Notes: generated by a model not told the origin, from the sequence alone. Counted from the stretch's first letter, positions 12,488 to 28,155 are shown. The stretch: 64,000 nucleotides of DNA from Burkholderiales bacterium (GCA_020851235.1 JADZDD010000038.1:1-64000), one strand, 5' to 3'. Program-made: numbers and translations.

Positions 12488-14539
12488 TCATTCGGCCGGC
12501 ACGTTGGCCTCGAGTTCGGCCAGCCACGCATTGGCGTTGCCGTCCGCCGGCGCGCGCCAGTCGCCGCGCGGCGAAAGGCTGCCCCCGGCCACCACCTTGG
12601 GACCGTTGGGCAGCGCCGAGCGCTTGAACTGGCTCTCGGCAAAGAAGCGGCGCAGGAACACGGCGAGCCAGCGGCGGATCGTGGCGAGGTCGTAGGCGCG
12701 CCGCGACGCGGCCGGGAAGCCGGGCGGCCAGGGCTCGCGCGCGGCGTCGCGCCACGCGTGCCAGGCGAGAAACGCCACCTTCGACGGGCGCATCCCGTAG
12801 CGCGTGATGTAGAAGAGGTGGAAGTCCTGCAGCTCGTACGGACCGACCACGTCCTGCGTGCTCTGGAGCGCACCCCCCGCACCGGCGGGCACCAGCTCGG
12901 GCGAGATCTCGGTGGCGACGATCGCAAGGATCACGTCGCGGGTCGCGGCGTCGACCTCACCGCGCGCGGCGACCCAGCGCATCAGGTACTGGATGAGCGT
13001 CTTGGCGAGCGAGCCGTTCACGTTGTAATGGCTCATGTGGTCGCCGACCCCGTACGTGCACCAGCCCAGGGCGAGTTCGGACAGGTCACCGGTGCCGAGC
13101 ACGAGCGCGCGGCGCTGGTTGGCCAGACGGAACAGGTAATCGGTGCGCAACCCCGCCTGCACGTTCTCGAACGTGACGTCGTAGTGCGCCTCGCCGCGCG
13201 CGAACGGATGCTCGAGGTCGGCGAGCATCTGTTGCGCCGCCGGCCGGATGTCGATCTCGGCCGCGGTGACGCCGAGCGCGCGCATCAGCGCCCAGGCGTT
13301 GGCCCTGGTCGCCTCCGAGGTCGCGAAGCCCGGCAGGGTGAAGCCCAGGATGTTGCCGCGCGGCAGGCCGAGACTGTCGAAGGTGCGCGCGGCGACGAGC
13401 AGCGCGTGGCTCGAATCGAGGCCGCCGGACACGCCGATCACGACGTGCTGCAAGCCGGTCGCCTGCAGGCGCTGGCGCAATCCCTGCACCTGGATGTTGA
13501 ACGCCTCGAAGCAATCGCGATCGAGCCGGTCCGGATCGTCGGGAACGAACGGGAAGCGATCGATCGGACGGATGAGGCCGACGTCGGCGTCGTTTGGCGT
13601 GTGCCCGATCGCGATGCGCCGGAATGCGCGCTCCGGGTGTCCGGCCGCGCGCGCAGCCGCGTCGAAGGTCGGCGTGCGCATGCGCTCGGCGCGCAGGCGC
13701 TCGACGTCGACGTCGGTGATGGCCATCTGGCTCGCGGTGGGAAAGCGCTCGGTCTGCGCGAGCGCCACGCCCAGCTCGTGGATCGTCGCCTGGCCATCCC
13801 AGGCAAGATCGGTCGTGCTCTCGCCCGGCCCGGCCGCGGCGTAGACGTACGCTGCCTGGCAGCGTAGCGACTGCGCGGCGCACAGGAGGGCGCGCTCGGC
13901 CGCCTTGCCGATCACCGCGTTGGATGCCGACAGGTTGCACAGGATCGTCGCCCCCGCGAGCGCGCCCTGCGTGGACGGTGGCGTCGCCGCCCACAGGTCC
14001 TCGCAGATCTCGACGTGGAAGGTGAAATCGGCCCATTCCGACGCCGCGAAGACGAGGTCGACGCCGAACGGAACGCGCTGCCCGGCGAGCTCGATCTCGA
14101 GTCCGGCAAGGCCCGCCCCGGGCGCGAACCAGCGATGCTCGTAATACTCCCGGTAGTTGGGCAGGAACGATTTCGGCACCACCCCGGCGACCCGGCCGCG
14201 ACAGAAGACGACGGCGCAGTTGTACAGGCGCTGCTGACGCCGCACCGGTGCGCCGACGACGAATGCGGAAGGAAGATCGCGCGAGGCGGCGACGAGGCTC
14301 GCCAGCTCGGCGTCGACTGCCGTGAGCAGCGCGTCCTGCAGGAGAAGGTCGTCGATCGCGTACGCGGAGATTCCGAGTTCCGGGAAGACCACGAGGTCGG
14401 CGTTGCGATCCGCGGCGGCGCGCATGAGCTCGAGGGTCGAGCGCGCGTTGCGCGCCGGATCGGCGACCGCGATGCGTGGCGTGCACGCCGCGACGCGAAC
14501 GAAGCCTTGCCGATGCAACGCAAAGAACGAAGAGGTCAT
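12488..14539 (-). CDS. nadE: Glutamine-dependent NAD(+) synthetase
   Basis: 683 aa, the long form that makes its own ammonia. The N-terminal nitrilase-like amidase domain shows the Glu-Lys-Cys triad as FPELG (around 50), [13 protein letters not shown] (around 121) and EICEDLWAA (around 178). The C-terminal synthetase has the PP-loop [12 protein letters not shown] near 370 and [12 protein letters not shown] near 490. It amidates deamido-NAD in the cytosol. The ATG at 14539 begins the recognisable sequence; the frame is open to 14695 without homology. It is separated from the downstream mutase by 144 bp, so it probably has its own transcription unit. Confidence 0.93.
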   Translation of the reverse strand: MTSSFFALHRQGFVRVAACTPRIAVADPARNARSTLELMRAAADRNADLVVFPELGISAYAIDDLLLQDALLTAVDAELASLVAASRDLPSAFVVGAPVRRQQRLYNCAVVFCRGRVAGVVPKSFLPNYREYYEHRWFAPGAGLAGLEIELAGQRVPFGVDLVFAASEWADFTFHVEICEDLWAATPPSTQGALAGATILCNLSASNAVIGKAAERALLCAAQSLRCQAAYVYAAAGPGESTTDLAWDGQATIHELGVALAQTERFPTASQMAITDVDVERLRAERMRTPTFDAAARAAGHPERAFRRIAIGHTPNDADVGLIRPIDRFPFVPDDPDRLDRDCFEAFNIQVQGLRQRLQATGLQHVVIGVSGGLDSSHALLVAARTFDSLGLPRGNILGFTLPGFATSEATRANAWALMRALGVTAAEIDIRPAAQQMLADLEHPFARGEAHYDVTFENVQAGLRTDYLFRLANQRRALVLGTGDLSELALGWCTYGVGDHMSHYNVNGSLAKTLIQYLMRWVAARGEVDAATRDVILAIVATEISPELVPAGAGGALQSTQDVVGPYELQDFHLFYITRYGMRPSKVAFLAWHAWRDAAREPWPPGFPAASRRAYDLATIRRWLAVFLRRFFAESQFKRSALPNGPKVVAGGSLSPRGDWRAPADGNANAWLAELEANVPAE

Positions 14540-15039
14540 GGCCGCGGGGTAGCGCCAGGCGCGAAGCGGACATGGTAGCCCGTGCGCCCGAGCACCACCC
14601 CCGGTGCTTGACACCGCGGAGCTCGCGCCGGCCGGCCGTGGCGGGCCGCGGAAGGCCGCGCCCCGCAGTCCCGCAGCCGACGGCGGGACCCGCATGCTCG
14701 CAGGTCCCGCCGTCTCGCCCTACAACTCGTCGCCCCGCAGGCTCGGCCCGCACGCCGCGACGACGTCGGGGCCGGTGACCTTCTCCGTGCGCAGGTCGAT
14801 GATCGACACCGAATTGGAGACGCGGTTGACGACGTACAGATCGCCGCCGCTGCCGTCGTTGTCGACCGGCTGTGGCGACGCCCCGACGGGAACGTGGCGC
14901 AGGATGGGGTCGAGCGCGAAGCCGGCGCCGTTCCTGCCGCGCGCACGGTAGGACAACCGCCGATGCCGGCCGGCGGTCGGCGTAGGGTAGATTGCGCCCT
15001 GGTGTTCACCTGGCCCAGGCCCACTCCCTTCGCCCCTCG
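14540..15039. other. 500-bp gap between nadE and glgB
   Basis: No intact gene is evident here. The interval separates the divergent nadE and glgB genes, so it must hold promoters for both, but none with good consensus was seen. It contains the truncated beta-propeller fragment described separately at 14720-14956. The rest is GC-rich without recognisable coding content. Confidence 0.5.
14720..14956 (-). pseudogene. Fragment of a YVTN/beta-propeller-type protein
   Basis: A 78-codon open frame whose middle, GGDLYVVNRVSNSVSIIDL followed by RTEKVTGPDV, reads like one and a half blades of a YVTN-type beta-propeller (YncE-like surface or c-type-cytochrome-associated proteins). No signal peptide, ribosome site or full propeller is present, and upstream in the same orientation the frame loses its homology. 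The most economical reading is the 3' remnant of a larger gene left by deletion. A short expressed ORF or chance similarity cannot be excluded. Confidence 0.4.
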
Positions 15040-20332
<5,293 letters not shown>

Positions 20333-20336
<4 letters not shown>

Positions 20337-22558
20337 GCGGCGAGCCCGTCGAGGCCGGCGCAGGAGCATCCCCGGCGACCGCGTCGGAAGCGCGCAGCGC
20401 CACGGCACGGCCGGTGCGCACACCACGTGGGCCGCGCACTCCGCTCGCCGTCTGGCGCGGTGTGCCCGCGCCGCTCGGCGCCACGTGGGACGGCGCCGGC
20501 GTCAACTTCGCGCTGTACTCCGAGCATGCCGAGCGCGTCGAGCTCTGCCTCTTCGATGCCAGCGGGCGCCGCGAGATCGCGCGCATCGACGTCCCCTACC
20601 GGACGGACTTCGTCTGGCACTGCTATCTCCCCGAAGCGTATCCCGGACTGCATTACGGCTATCGCGTGCACGGGCCCTACGCACCCGAGGCGGGGCACCG
20701 GTTCAATGCCTGCAAGCTCCTGCTCGACCCCTACGCGAAGATGATCGACGGACCCTTCCGCTGGTCCGATGCGCATTTCGGCTATCGCATCGGCGCGCGT
20801 CGTGAGGATCTCGTCCCGGACCCGCGCGACAACGCGTCGGGAGCGTTCAAGGCGCGCGTGGTCGATTGCGCGTTCACCTGGGGCGACGACCGGCCACCCC
20901 GCACGCCATGGAAGGACACCGTCCTCTACGAGGCGCACGTCAAGGGCTTGACCCGACTGCACCCGGACGTGCCGCCGGCGCTGCGCGGGACGTACGCGGG
21001 GCTTGCCGCGCCGGCGATCGTCGGTCACCTGAAGCGCCTCGGCGTCACCGCAGTCGAACTGCTGCCCATCCACACGTTCCTCGATGACAAGCGCCTGGTC
21101 GAGCTCGGGTTGCGCAACTACTGGGGTTACAACACGGTCGGCTACTTCGCGCCGGAGGCGCGCTACGCCGCGGGCGATGCACTGTCCGAGTTCAAGACGA
21201 TGGTCAAGCGCCTGCACGAGGCCGGACTCGAGGTGATCCTCGACGTCGTCTACAACCACACGGCCGAGGGCAATCACCTGGGACCCACGCTGTCGTTTCG
21301 AGGCATCGACAACGCGGTGTACTACCGCCTGCGCGAGGACGACCGCCGCTACTACTTCGACTACACGGGCACCGGGAACACGCTGTCGACCCTCCACCCG
21401 ATGGTGTTGAGGCTCATCTTCGACAGCCTGCGCTACTGGGTCACCGAGATGCACGTCGACGGCTTCCGCTTCGACCTCGCCACCACGCTCGGCCGCGAGG
21501 CGCAGGCGTTCGATCCGTTCGGCTCGTTCCTCGACATCGCCCGGCAGGATCCCGTGTTGTCGCAGGTGAAGCTCATCGCCGAGCCGTGGGACCTGGGCGA
21601 CGGTGGGTACCAGGTCGGCAACTTTCCCCCCGGGTGGTCGGACTGGAACGGCCGCTACCGCGACGCGATCCGCTCGTACTGGAAGGGCGACGGCGGCACG
21701 ATCGGCGAGCTCGCGAGCCGCCTGTCGGGATCGAGCGATCTCTTCGCCGCGGGCGGGCGCAGCCCGACGGCGTCGATCAACTTCATCACCGCGCACGATG
21801 GCTTCACGCTGCGCGATCTCGTCTCGTACAACGACAAGCACAACGCGGCCAATGGCGAGGACAACCGCGACGGCGAAGCGCACAACCGCAGCTGGAACTG
21901 CGGCGTCGAAGGGCCGACCGACGACGCGGCGATTCGCGCGCTGCGACTGCGCCAGATGCGCAATTTCCTCGCCACGCTCTTCTTCTCGCAGGGCGTGCCG
22001 ATGCTCACCGCCGGCGACGAGATCGGCCGCACGCAGCAAGGCAACAACAACGCGTACTGCCAGGACAACGAAATCTCGTGGATCGATTGGGAGCGCGACG
22101 ACGAGGCACGCAGCCTCTTGGCCTTCACGCGCCGGGTGATCGCACTGCGCAATCGCCACCCGCTGTTTCGCCGGCTCACGTTCTTTCGTGGCCGCGCCGT
22201 GCACGATGACCGCGAGAAGGACATCACCTGGCTGCACCCTTCCGGACGTGAGATGGACGACGTCGAATGGAGCCAGGGTCATGCGCGATGCCTGGGCGCG
22301 CACCTGTCCGGACGCGGCCTGTCCGAGCGCGACGAGCGCGGCGTGCCGGTCGAGGACGACGATCTCATGCTCCTGCTCAATGCGCATCACGAGGCGGTCG
22401 GCTTTCGCCTCGGGACGGCGGAGGGTGCCGCGTGGGACGTCCTCGTCGACACCGCGTACGACAACGGCGACGGGCATCCGGCCGCGCAGGCGGCAGGCAC
22501 CGAGTATCCGCTGCAGGGCCGCTCGCTCGCGCTCCTGTGCCGCGCGCGCACGACGTAA
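20333..22558 (+). CDS. glgX: Glycogen debranching enzyme GlgX
   Basis: 741 aa. It hydrolyses alpha-1,6 branches in glycogen, especially short outer chains. After ~35 low-complexity residues comes a CBM48 domain (GATWDGAGVNFALYSEHAERVELCLF), then a GH13 barrel with nucleophile in DGFRFDLATTLGRE near 380, acid in LIAEPWDLGDGGYQVG near 416, and AHDGFTLRDLVSYNDKHN near 488. The ATG at 20333 overlaps the treS stop (ATGA), so translation is probably coupled. The order debranching after branching and TreS/maltokinase is a common glucan-remodelling arrangement. Confidence 0.93.
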
Positions 22559-22571
22559 GCTGCAGGTCACC

Positions 22572-24695
22572 ATGAACGCCTCCGACATTGCCACCGCCGA
22601 CCTCGATGCCCTGTGCGAGCGCTTCGGCATCGCGCTGTCGTATCGCGACATCTGGTTTCACGAGCACGCCACGCCCGAGGCGACCAAGCGCGCACTCCTC
22701 GTCGCGATGGGTGTGCACGCCGACGCCTCGGCGCCGGCCGCCGCGGCGCCGACTCCGACGCTCGTCCACATCGAAGGCGATCCCGACCCCGAGATCGCGT
22801 GGCCCGCGGAAGCGTGCGTGCCGCCGCTACGCTGGACGCTCGCGTTGGAAGACGGGGGCGCGCGCCACGGGGACGGCGAAGGCATCGACCGTGCCGGTGC
22901 GTCGTGGCTGCGCTGCGCGGGACTTGCGACCGACCTGCCGTTCGGCTATCACACGTTGACCGTCGCCGACGCGCGCACCGCGCACGCGGTCGCCTTCATC
23001 GCCTGTCCGCGCCGCTGCACTCCCGTTCCGGAGCCCGCGCACGGGCGCCACTTCGGTCCGGCGCTCCAACTCTACGCGCTGCGCTCGCGCCGCAACTGGG
23101 GCATCGGCGATTTCACCGATCTCGCCCACGTGGCGCGCCTCGTCGCGGCGCAGGGAGGAAGCTTCGTCGGCGTCAATCCGCTGCACGAGCTCTTTGCCGA
23201 TCGGCCGCAGGTGGCAAGTCCCTATAGCCCCTCGAGCCGACTGGCCGTCAATCCGCTCTACCTCGACGTCCTGGCGGTGGACGATTACGCGACGGCGCCG
23301 GCGGCGCAAGCGCTGGTGGCAAGCCCCGCCTTCGGCGCGCGGCTCGCGGCGCTGCGAGCGGCACCCCTGGTCGACTATCACGGCGTCGCGGCAGCGAAGC
23401 ACGAGGTGCTCGCCCTCCTCTACGCCGCATTCCGTCGCGAGCACCTCGCCCGCGATACCGCGCGCGCGCGCGCCTTCCACGCTTTCGTCGCAAGCCACCG
23501 CGACGATCTCGCGAGCGCCGCCCGCTTCGATGCATTGCAAATGCACTTCGCGCGGACGACGGGGGCATGGGGGTGGCCGGCGTGGCCGGACGATTATCGC
23601 GACCGAGCGCACGATCGCGTCGAAGTCCTCGCCGCCGAGCTTGCCGTCGACGTCGACTATCACCTCTACCTGCAGTGGCAGGCCGACGTGCAGCTCGCGC
23701 GGGTCGCGCAGGTCGCGCGCGATGTGGGCATGGCCATCGGCGTGTATCGCGACCTCGCGGTGGGCGCCAATCCCGGTGGTGCGGAGACGTGGCACGATCC
23801 GCGACGCTTTGCCGCCGGCGTGCACGTCGGCGCCCCGCCGGACGAGTTCAACCAGGCGGGTCAGGACTGGGGGCTGCCGCCGTGGATTCCGCATCGGCTT
23901 GCGACCGATGGCTTTCGTGCGTTTCGTGAACTCGTCGCCGCGAACATGCGCCACGCCGGCGGGCTGCGCATCGATCACGTGATGGGGCTTTCGCGCCTGT
24001 ACTGGATTCCGGAAGGGGCGAGCGCCGCGCACGGCGCGTACGTGCGCTATCCGCTGCGCGAGATGCTGGGCGTGCTTGCCTTGGAAAGCCGCCGCCACGG
24101 TGCGCTCGTGGTCGGCGAGGATCTGGGCACGGTCCCCGATGACTTTCGCAGCGTCACCGCTGCCGCGGGCATCCTGTCGTATCGCGTGCTGTATTTCGAG
24201 CGAACGCACGATGGCGAGTTCCTGCCGCCGGCGGCGTACCCCGCGCAAGCGCTCGTCACGATCAGCACGCACGACCTGCCCACGCTCGAAGGCTACTGGC
24301 AGGGCACCGACCTCGCGGCACGCGACGCCCTCGCGCTGTTTCCCTCACCCGAGATGCGCGCGCGCGTGTACGCCGATCGCAGCGCCGACCGCGAGCGCCT
24401 GCCGCGCGCGCTCGCCCGCGAGGGACTCGCCGCACCGGACCCTGCGGCACCCACGCTCGACGCCGAAGTGCGCGCCGCGGTCCACGCCTACGTCGCGCGC
24501 ACGCCGTGCGCGCTGTTGACCTTCCAGCTCGAGGACGTGTTCGGCGAGACCGAGCAGGTCAACCTGCCGGCAACGACCGAGGACATGCAGCCCAACTGGC
24601 GCCGCAAGGTGACGCGCGATCTCGAGGACTGGCTCGACGACGGCCGCTTTGCCGCGATCTGCGCTGCGCTTCGTACGCAGTCATCCGCCCGCTGA
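22572..24695 (+). CDS. malQ: 4-alpha-glucanotransferase (amylomaltase)
   Basis: 707 aa, GH77. It transfers alpha-1,4-glucan segments between maltodextrins, salvaging the short oligosaccharides GlgX releases. Conserved elements: LYALRSRRNWGIGDFTDL near 173, SPYSPSSRLAVNPLYLD near 217, the nucleophile region LRIDHVMGLSRLYWIPEG near 465, acid/base VGEDLGTVPDDFR near 515, and TISTHDLPTLEGYW near 566. The N-terminal ~150 residues are the less conserved extension seen in long proteobacterial MalQ. The ATG at 22572 lies 13 bp after glgX, preceded by GCAGGTC as a weak ribosome site. Last gene of the operon. Confidence 0.92.
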   Translation: MNASDIATADLDALCERFGIALSYRDIWFHEHATPEATKRALLVAMGVHADASAPAAAAPTPTLVHIEGDPDPEIAWPAEACVPPLRWTLALEDGGARHGDGEGIDRAGASWLRCAGLATDLPFGYHTLTVADARTAHAVAFIACPRRCTPVPEPAHGRHFGPALQLYALRSRRNWGIGDFTDLAHVARLVAAQGGSFVGVNPLHELFADRPQVASPYSPSSRLAVNPLYLDVLAVDDYATAPAAQALVASPAFGARLAALRAAPLVDYHGVAAAKHEVLALLYAAFRREHLARDTARARAFHAFVASHRDDLASAARFDALQMHFARTTGAWGWPAWPDDYRDRAHDRVEVLAAELAVDVDYHLYLQWQADVQLARVAQVARDVGMAIGVYRDLAVGANPGGAETWHDPRRFAAGVHVGAPPDEFNQAGQDWGLPPWIPHRLATDGFRAFRELVAANMRHAGGLRIDHVMGLSRLYWIPEGASAAHGAYVRYPLREMLGVLALESRRHGALVVGEDLGTVPDDFRSVTAAAGILSYRVLYFERTHDGEFLPPAAYPAQALVTISTHDLPTLEGYWQGTDLAARDALALFPSPEMRARVYADRSADRERLPRALAREGLAAPDPAAPTLDAEVRAAVHAYVARTPCALLTFQLEDVFGETEQVNLPATTEDMQPNWRRKVTRDLEDWLDDGRFAAICAALRTQSSAR

Positions 24696-24727
24696 CTCGG
24701 GGCTGGCGCCGCTTCGCGGCGCGTTTG

Positions 24728-25168
24728 CTATCCGGCGGCGCGCCGCGTGCCGGCGCCGAGCGCTTCGCGCTCTTCGGTCGTCGGCAGCTGCGGCCGGTCG
24801 CGCTGCGTCGGCACGAGGCAGAGAAAGCCGAGCGCCGAATCTTCTGCCGCGCGGAACTGATGCCACGTGAGCGGCGGCACACGCACGAGATCGTACGGCG
24901 CGAGCGGCCAGACGCCGTCACCGACACGACATTCGCCACGCCCATGCAGCACCATCACGTTGTGCACGTGCTCGTGCCGCTCGAGCGTCGTGAAGCCCCC
25001 GCGCGCCACCTCGAAATAGCGCCATTGCGCCGGGATCTCGTCACCGGCAAAGAGCACCTGCCGGGTCACATCGCGAAACGGCGCCGCGCCGTCCTCCTTG
25101 TAGCGCAGCAGCGCGACGTCGTCCCACAGGAAGTCACCGCGATGGTGACGCACGATCGACTCGCTCAT
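24728..25168 (-). CDS. Cupin-domain protein
   Basis: 146 aa. A single small beta-barrel cupin is suggested by the metal-site motifs GFTTLERHEHVHNVMVLHG (H-X-H-type ligands near 65-70, Glu replaced by Asn-Val-Met spacing) and PPLTWHQFRA (His near 112). The ATG at 25168 is favoured by a good ribosome site (GAGGAA, 7 nt upstream) over the in-frame ATG at 25183. It lies 58 bp downstream of the RuBisCO-like gene and in the same direction, so it is probably the third gene of that operon. It could be a sugar isomerase-like, dioxygenase-like or sensing cupin; no activity can be assigned. Confidence 0.7.
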   Translation of the reverse strand: MSESIVRHHRGDFLWDDVALLRYKEDGAAPFRDVTRQVLFAGDEIPAQWRYFEVARGGFTTLERHEHVHNVMVLHGRGECRVGDGVWPLAPYDLVRVPPLTWHQFRAAEDSALGFLCLVPTQRDRPQLPTTEEREALGAGTRRAAG

Positions 25169-25226
25169 CGAAATTTCCTCCATGGGGCGGCCCGGCGCGA
25201 CGCTCGCGGCGCATCGAGCGCGCCGA

Positions 25227-26348
25227 TCATGCGACCCGCTCCGATGCCGCATGCACGCGGGCAACGAACGCGGCGGCCGCCGCCGGAAGATCGGCGCCCG
25301 CCTCGAGCAAGGCACCGCCGACGAGCAGCATCACGTCACGACCGTAGAAGTCCACCATCTCGTCGACGCGCGCCACCGACATGCCCCCCGCCGGCACCGG
25401 CAGCGCGGGCGCCAGGCGAGCGAACGGCGCGCGCGCCCGCTGCGCGAGGTCGCGGCAGGTGGCGGCGTCGTAGCTGAAGCGCCCGCCGTGATTGGGGAAG
25501 ATCGTCGCGTCGGCGCCGAAGAGGCGAAACCAGGTACCGAGCAGGAGCGGTGGCGCGATGCGCAGCGCGCCGGCAAATGCCGGATGCGCGAGCACCGGCA
25601 TCGCGAGGTGGTCGCGCACGAGTTCGGCAAACGTGGGCAGGCCGCAGAGCATCGGTGCCGCGAGGACCATGCGCACGCCTGACGCGCGCGCGAGTTCGGC
25701 CTGGGCGGCGAGTGCGGCGGGTCCTCCGGACAGCGTCGGCGCGTACACCGCGTGTCCACCGGTCGCGGCATTGGCCTCATCCACCGCGCGCTGCACGGCG
25801 ACGACGCGCTCGGCAAACGGTGCGTAGGCCTGGTCGGCGATGCCGTGATCGTCCTTGATGACGTCGATGCCCGCCCGCGCGAAGGTTGCGGCAAGCTTTG
25901 CGAGCGCCGCGGGTGGCTGTCCTTGCGGCTTCAACGCCGTCGCCGTCAGCGCGCGGTCACGGGCACCGGTTGCCGCGCGCACGCCCGCAATTCCGAAGCG
26001 CGGACCCGGGAAGGCACTGACGAGCGCCTCCGGCAGGCTGACGTCGACGAGTTCGACATCCGGTTGCAGCGACGTGTTGCCGAACGCCATGTTGAGGAAC
26101 TGCCCGGGCTCGCCGCCGGTGGTCGCACTGGCGAGCGCGATGCTCACGCGGAAGTGGTCGGGGCCGTCGGCGTCGATGGCCACCACGCGGCCGACGATAT
26201 CCTCGCGAATGCGCGGATCGCCGATGGCCGCAACCGGCATCTCGACGCTCTGCTCGACCGCGATCGCCAACGCGCGGTGCTCGATCGTCGCCGCCGACGC
26301 GGCGACCCGATAGACGACGACAAAACGTTCGGGATCGGTGGCCGCCAT
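25227..26348 (-). CDS. RuBisCO-like protein (form IV)
   Basis: 373 aa, clearly shorter than true RuBisCO large subunits (about 450-480). Family marks are TALKPQGQP near 138 (first active-site Lys), IDVIKDDHGI near 164 (the Lys that is carbamylated in RuBisCO, followed by two Asp), VPAGGMSV near 320 and LLVGGALLEAG near 340 (phosphate-binding Gly loops). The Glu of the KDDE motif is His here, and the loop-6 Lys is absent (FPNHGGRFSYD near 286), so CO2 fixation is very unlikely. Form IV members are known as enolases, isomerases, or transcarboxylase/hydrolases of sugar-acid phosphates; OiaX of isoapionate catabolism is one possible relative. It starts 7 bp after the aldolase gene, so it is probably part of the same operon. 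Confidence 0.82.
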   Translation of the reverse strand: MAATDPERFVVVYRVAASAATIEHRALAIAVEQSVEMPVAAIGDPRIREDIVGRVVAIDADGPDHFRVSIALASATTGGEPGQFLNMAFGNTSLQPDVELVDVSLPEALVSAFPGPRFGIAGVRAATGARDRALTATALKPQGQPPAALAKLAATFARAGIDVIKDDHGIADQAYAPFAERVVAVQRAVDEANAATGGHAVYAPTLSGGPAALAAQAELARASGVRMVLAAPMLCGLPTFAELVRDHLAMPVLAHPAFAGALRIAPPLLLGTWFRLFGADATIFPNHGGRFSYDAATCRDLAQRARAPFARLAPALPVPAGGMSVARVDEMVDFYGRDVMLLVGGALLEAGADLPAAAAAFVARVHAASERVA

Positions 26349-26355
26349 GCGCCGC

Positions 26356-27144
26356 TCACCGCGCGGGAAGCGTGGCGATCGTCGCGCGAAACTGCTGCGC
26401 GAGCGCATCGGCGCTGCGCGCGAGCAAGGCGGTATCGACGCCGACCGCGGTAAACGCCGTCCCGAGGGTCAGGCAGCGTGCGGCAAACGTCGCGTTCGCG
26501 GTCAGGATCCCGCTCGGCTTGCCGAGCGCCGCGAGCCGTTGCAGGGCGTCCTCGATGGCCGCCACGACGCGCGGATGATCGAGTTCGCCCACCACGCCCA
26601 TCGTCGCCGCGAGGTCACCCGGTCCGATGAAGACGCCGTCGACGCCCTCGACGCTCGCGATGTCCTCCAGGCGGCCGAGCGCTTCTTCGGTTTCCACCTG
26701 CACGAGCACGCATAGCTCCTCGTGCGCGCGCTGCCCGTAACGCGGCACGCGGCCGAAGCGCGTCGCCCGCGTCGCCGCCGACACGCCGCGCACGCCGTGC
26801 GGGGGATAGCGCGTGGCGAGGACCGCGCGCTGCGCCTCCTCGACCGTCTGCACGTAGGGAACGAGCAACGACTGCACCCCGACGTCGAGGAAGCGCTTGA
26901 TCAACACCGGGTCGTTGCTGGCGGGTCGCACGACCGCCGAGGTGGAGTACGGCGCGATCGCCTGCAGTTGCGGCAGCACGGTGATGGGATCACCCGGCGA
27001 ATGCTCGGTGTCGAGCAGCAACCAGTCGAAGCCGGCGCCTGCCGCGATTTCCACCGCGTAGGCACCCGGCAGCGTGCACCAAAGACCGAGTTGGGGTTGC
27101 CGCGCGGCAAGCGCGCGCTTGAAGTGATTGACGGGCAGGTCCAT
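26356..27144 (-). CDS. HpcH/HpaI-family aldolase
   Basis: 262 aa, a class II metal-dependent aldolase that cleaves 2-keto-3-deoxy acids to pyruvate (or a related 2-oxoacid) and an aldehyde. Visible motifs: [21 protein letters not shown] at the N-terminus, [11 protein letters not shown] near 46 with the catalytic His, RPASND near 74, the metal Glu in [11 protein letters not shown] near 147, and [12 protein letters not shown] near 174 with the metal Asp. Relatives include HpaI, GarL and YfaU. It is the first gene of a probable aldolase/RuBisCO-like/cupin operon. The substrate is unknown; a sugar-acid derivative is the simplest guess from family and context. Confidence 0.87.
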   Translation of the reverse strand: MDLPVNHFKRALAARQPQLGLWCTLPGAYAVEIAAGAGFDWLLLDTEHSPGDPITVLPQLQAIAPYSTSAVVRPASNDPVLIKRFLDVGVQSLLVPYVQTVEEAQRAVLATRYPPHGVRGVSAATRATRFGRVPRYGQRAHEELCVLVQVETEEALGRLEDIASVEGVDGVFIGPGDLAATMGVVGELDHPRVVAAIEDALQRLAALGKPSGILTANATFAARCLTLGTAFTAVGVDTALLARSADALAQQFRATIATLPAR

Positions 27145-27321
27145 GGTCGTGGGTCGAAGGTCGCGCCGACACGCGGGTGCGCAAGCCGCATTGTCGCACC
27201 CCCGGACCCCGAGGCCGCGCCTCACCTGACCTGCCGCCACGCGCAACGCCCGATGTCCCCCCTGCCGTCGGGGCTGCAGACGTCGAGGGCGCGACCGCGC
27301 GCGTCGCGCCGGGCGTGCCGG

Positions 27322-28155
27322 CTACCAGGCGAACGCCACGCCCAGCATCGGCCCGCTGAAGTCCATCGACTGCAACGCGGAGCCCGACTTGAAGTCGTAG
27401 TCGAGATAGCGCCAGGCACCGATCAGTTGTCCCCAGGAAAAGGCGTAGCCCAGGCCGCCGATCAACTGGTACGTGAGCCGCGACTCGCCCGCCCCGACGT
27501 CGGCATACCACGGCACGAACCACTCCTGCCGATCCCCGAAGCGGAACTGCCCGCGTGCGCCGACGATGGCATCCCAGTAAGTCGGATGCACCGTGGTCTC
27601 GCGCGAGCGGCCGGGCCCGGTGTCGGGGCCCACCGCCGCAGACAGTTCGAGTGTCAGCGTCTGCCTGATGTCGAGCATGCGTGCGCCGCCGACGACATCG
27701 AGGCTCGCCCGTGGGTCGGTCACCGCGGCGTACGAGGCCGCGAGTTCGAGCACGGTGCCGCGCAGGGCGAGGTCGGTGTTGGCCATCACTCCGATCGGCA
27801 GTTCGTGGCCGTCGATCGACACGTCGCGCGTGTTCGTCTTCGCGCCGTGCACGTCCATGTACAGGACGTCGACGAGGAACCCGAAGCGACCCTTGTGCGC
27901 CTCGAAGGTGCCCATGAAGGCGGACTGCAGGTTGTCGAGGATCTTGCTGGCGTCGACCTGCGTGCTGCCACCGCCCGTGGGCGCGGGGAAGGTGCTCGAC
28001 CCGCCAATGTCCGGGAAGTAGCCGTAGGCGATGGCGCGAAACTTCCAGCCATCGGCAAGCGACTGCGCCGCCGCCGGGGCAGGAAGCGCCGTCGTGGCGA
28101 CGGCACTGGCCAAGGCCAGGGCGACGGTGGCGGGAGCGGTGCGGCGTGACTTCAT
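27322..28155 (-). CDS. Putative outer-membrane beta-barrel protein
   Basis: 277 aa with a clear Sec signal peptide (Arg-rich start, Ala-rich core, cleavage after APAAA near 30). The mature part alternates polar and apolar residues with many aromatic-ended strands (FRAIAYGYFPDI, YWDAIVGARGQFRF, GGLGYAFSWGQLIGAWRYLDYDF) and ends in a terminal aromatic residue (AFAW). This is the signature of a small outer-membrane barrel. Start ATG 28155 has a ribosome site GGAGA 5 nt upstream. No specific family is recognised. It stands alone between the aldolase operon and the response regulator genes, all on the minus strand. Confidence 0.65.
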   Translation of the reverse strand: MKSRRTAPATVALALASAVATTALPAPAAAQSLADGWKFRAIAYGYFPDIGGSSTFPAPTGGGSTQVDASKILDNLQSAFMGTFEAHKGRFGFLVDVLYMDVHGAKTNTRDVSIDGHELPIGVMANTDLALRGTVLELAASYAAVTDPRASLDVVGGARMLDIRQTLTLELSAAVGPDTGPGRSRETTVHPTYWDAIVGARGQFRFGDRQEWFVPWYADVGAGESRLTYQLIGGLGYAFSWGQLIGAWRYLDYDFKSGSALQSMDFSGPMLGVAFAW

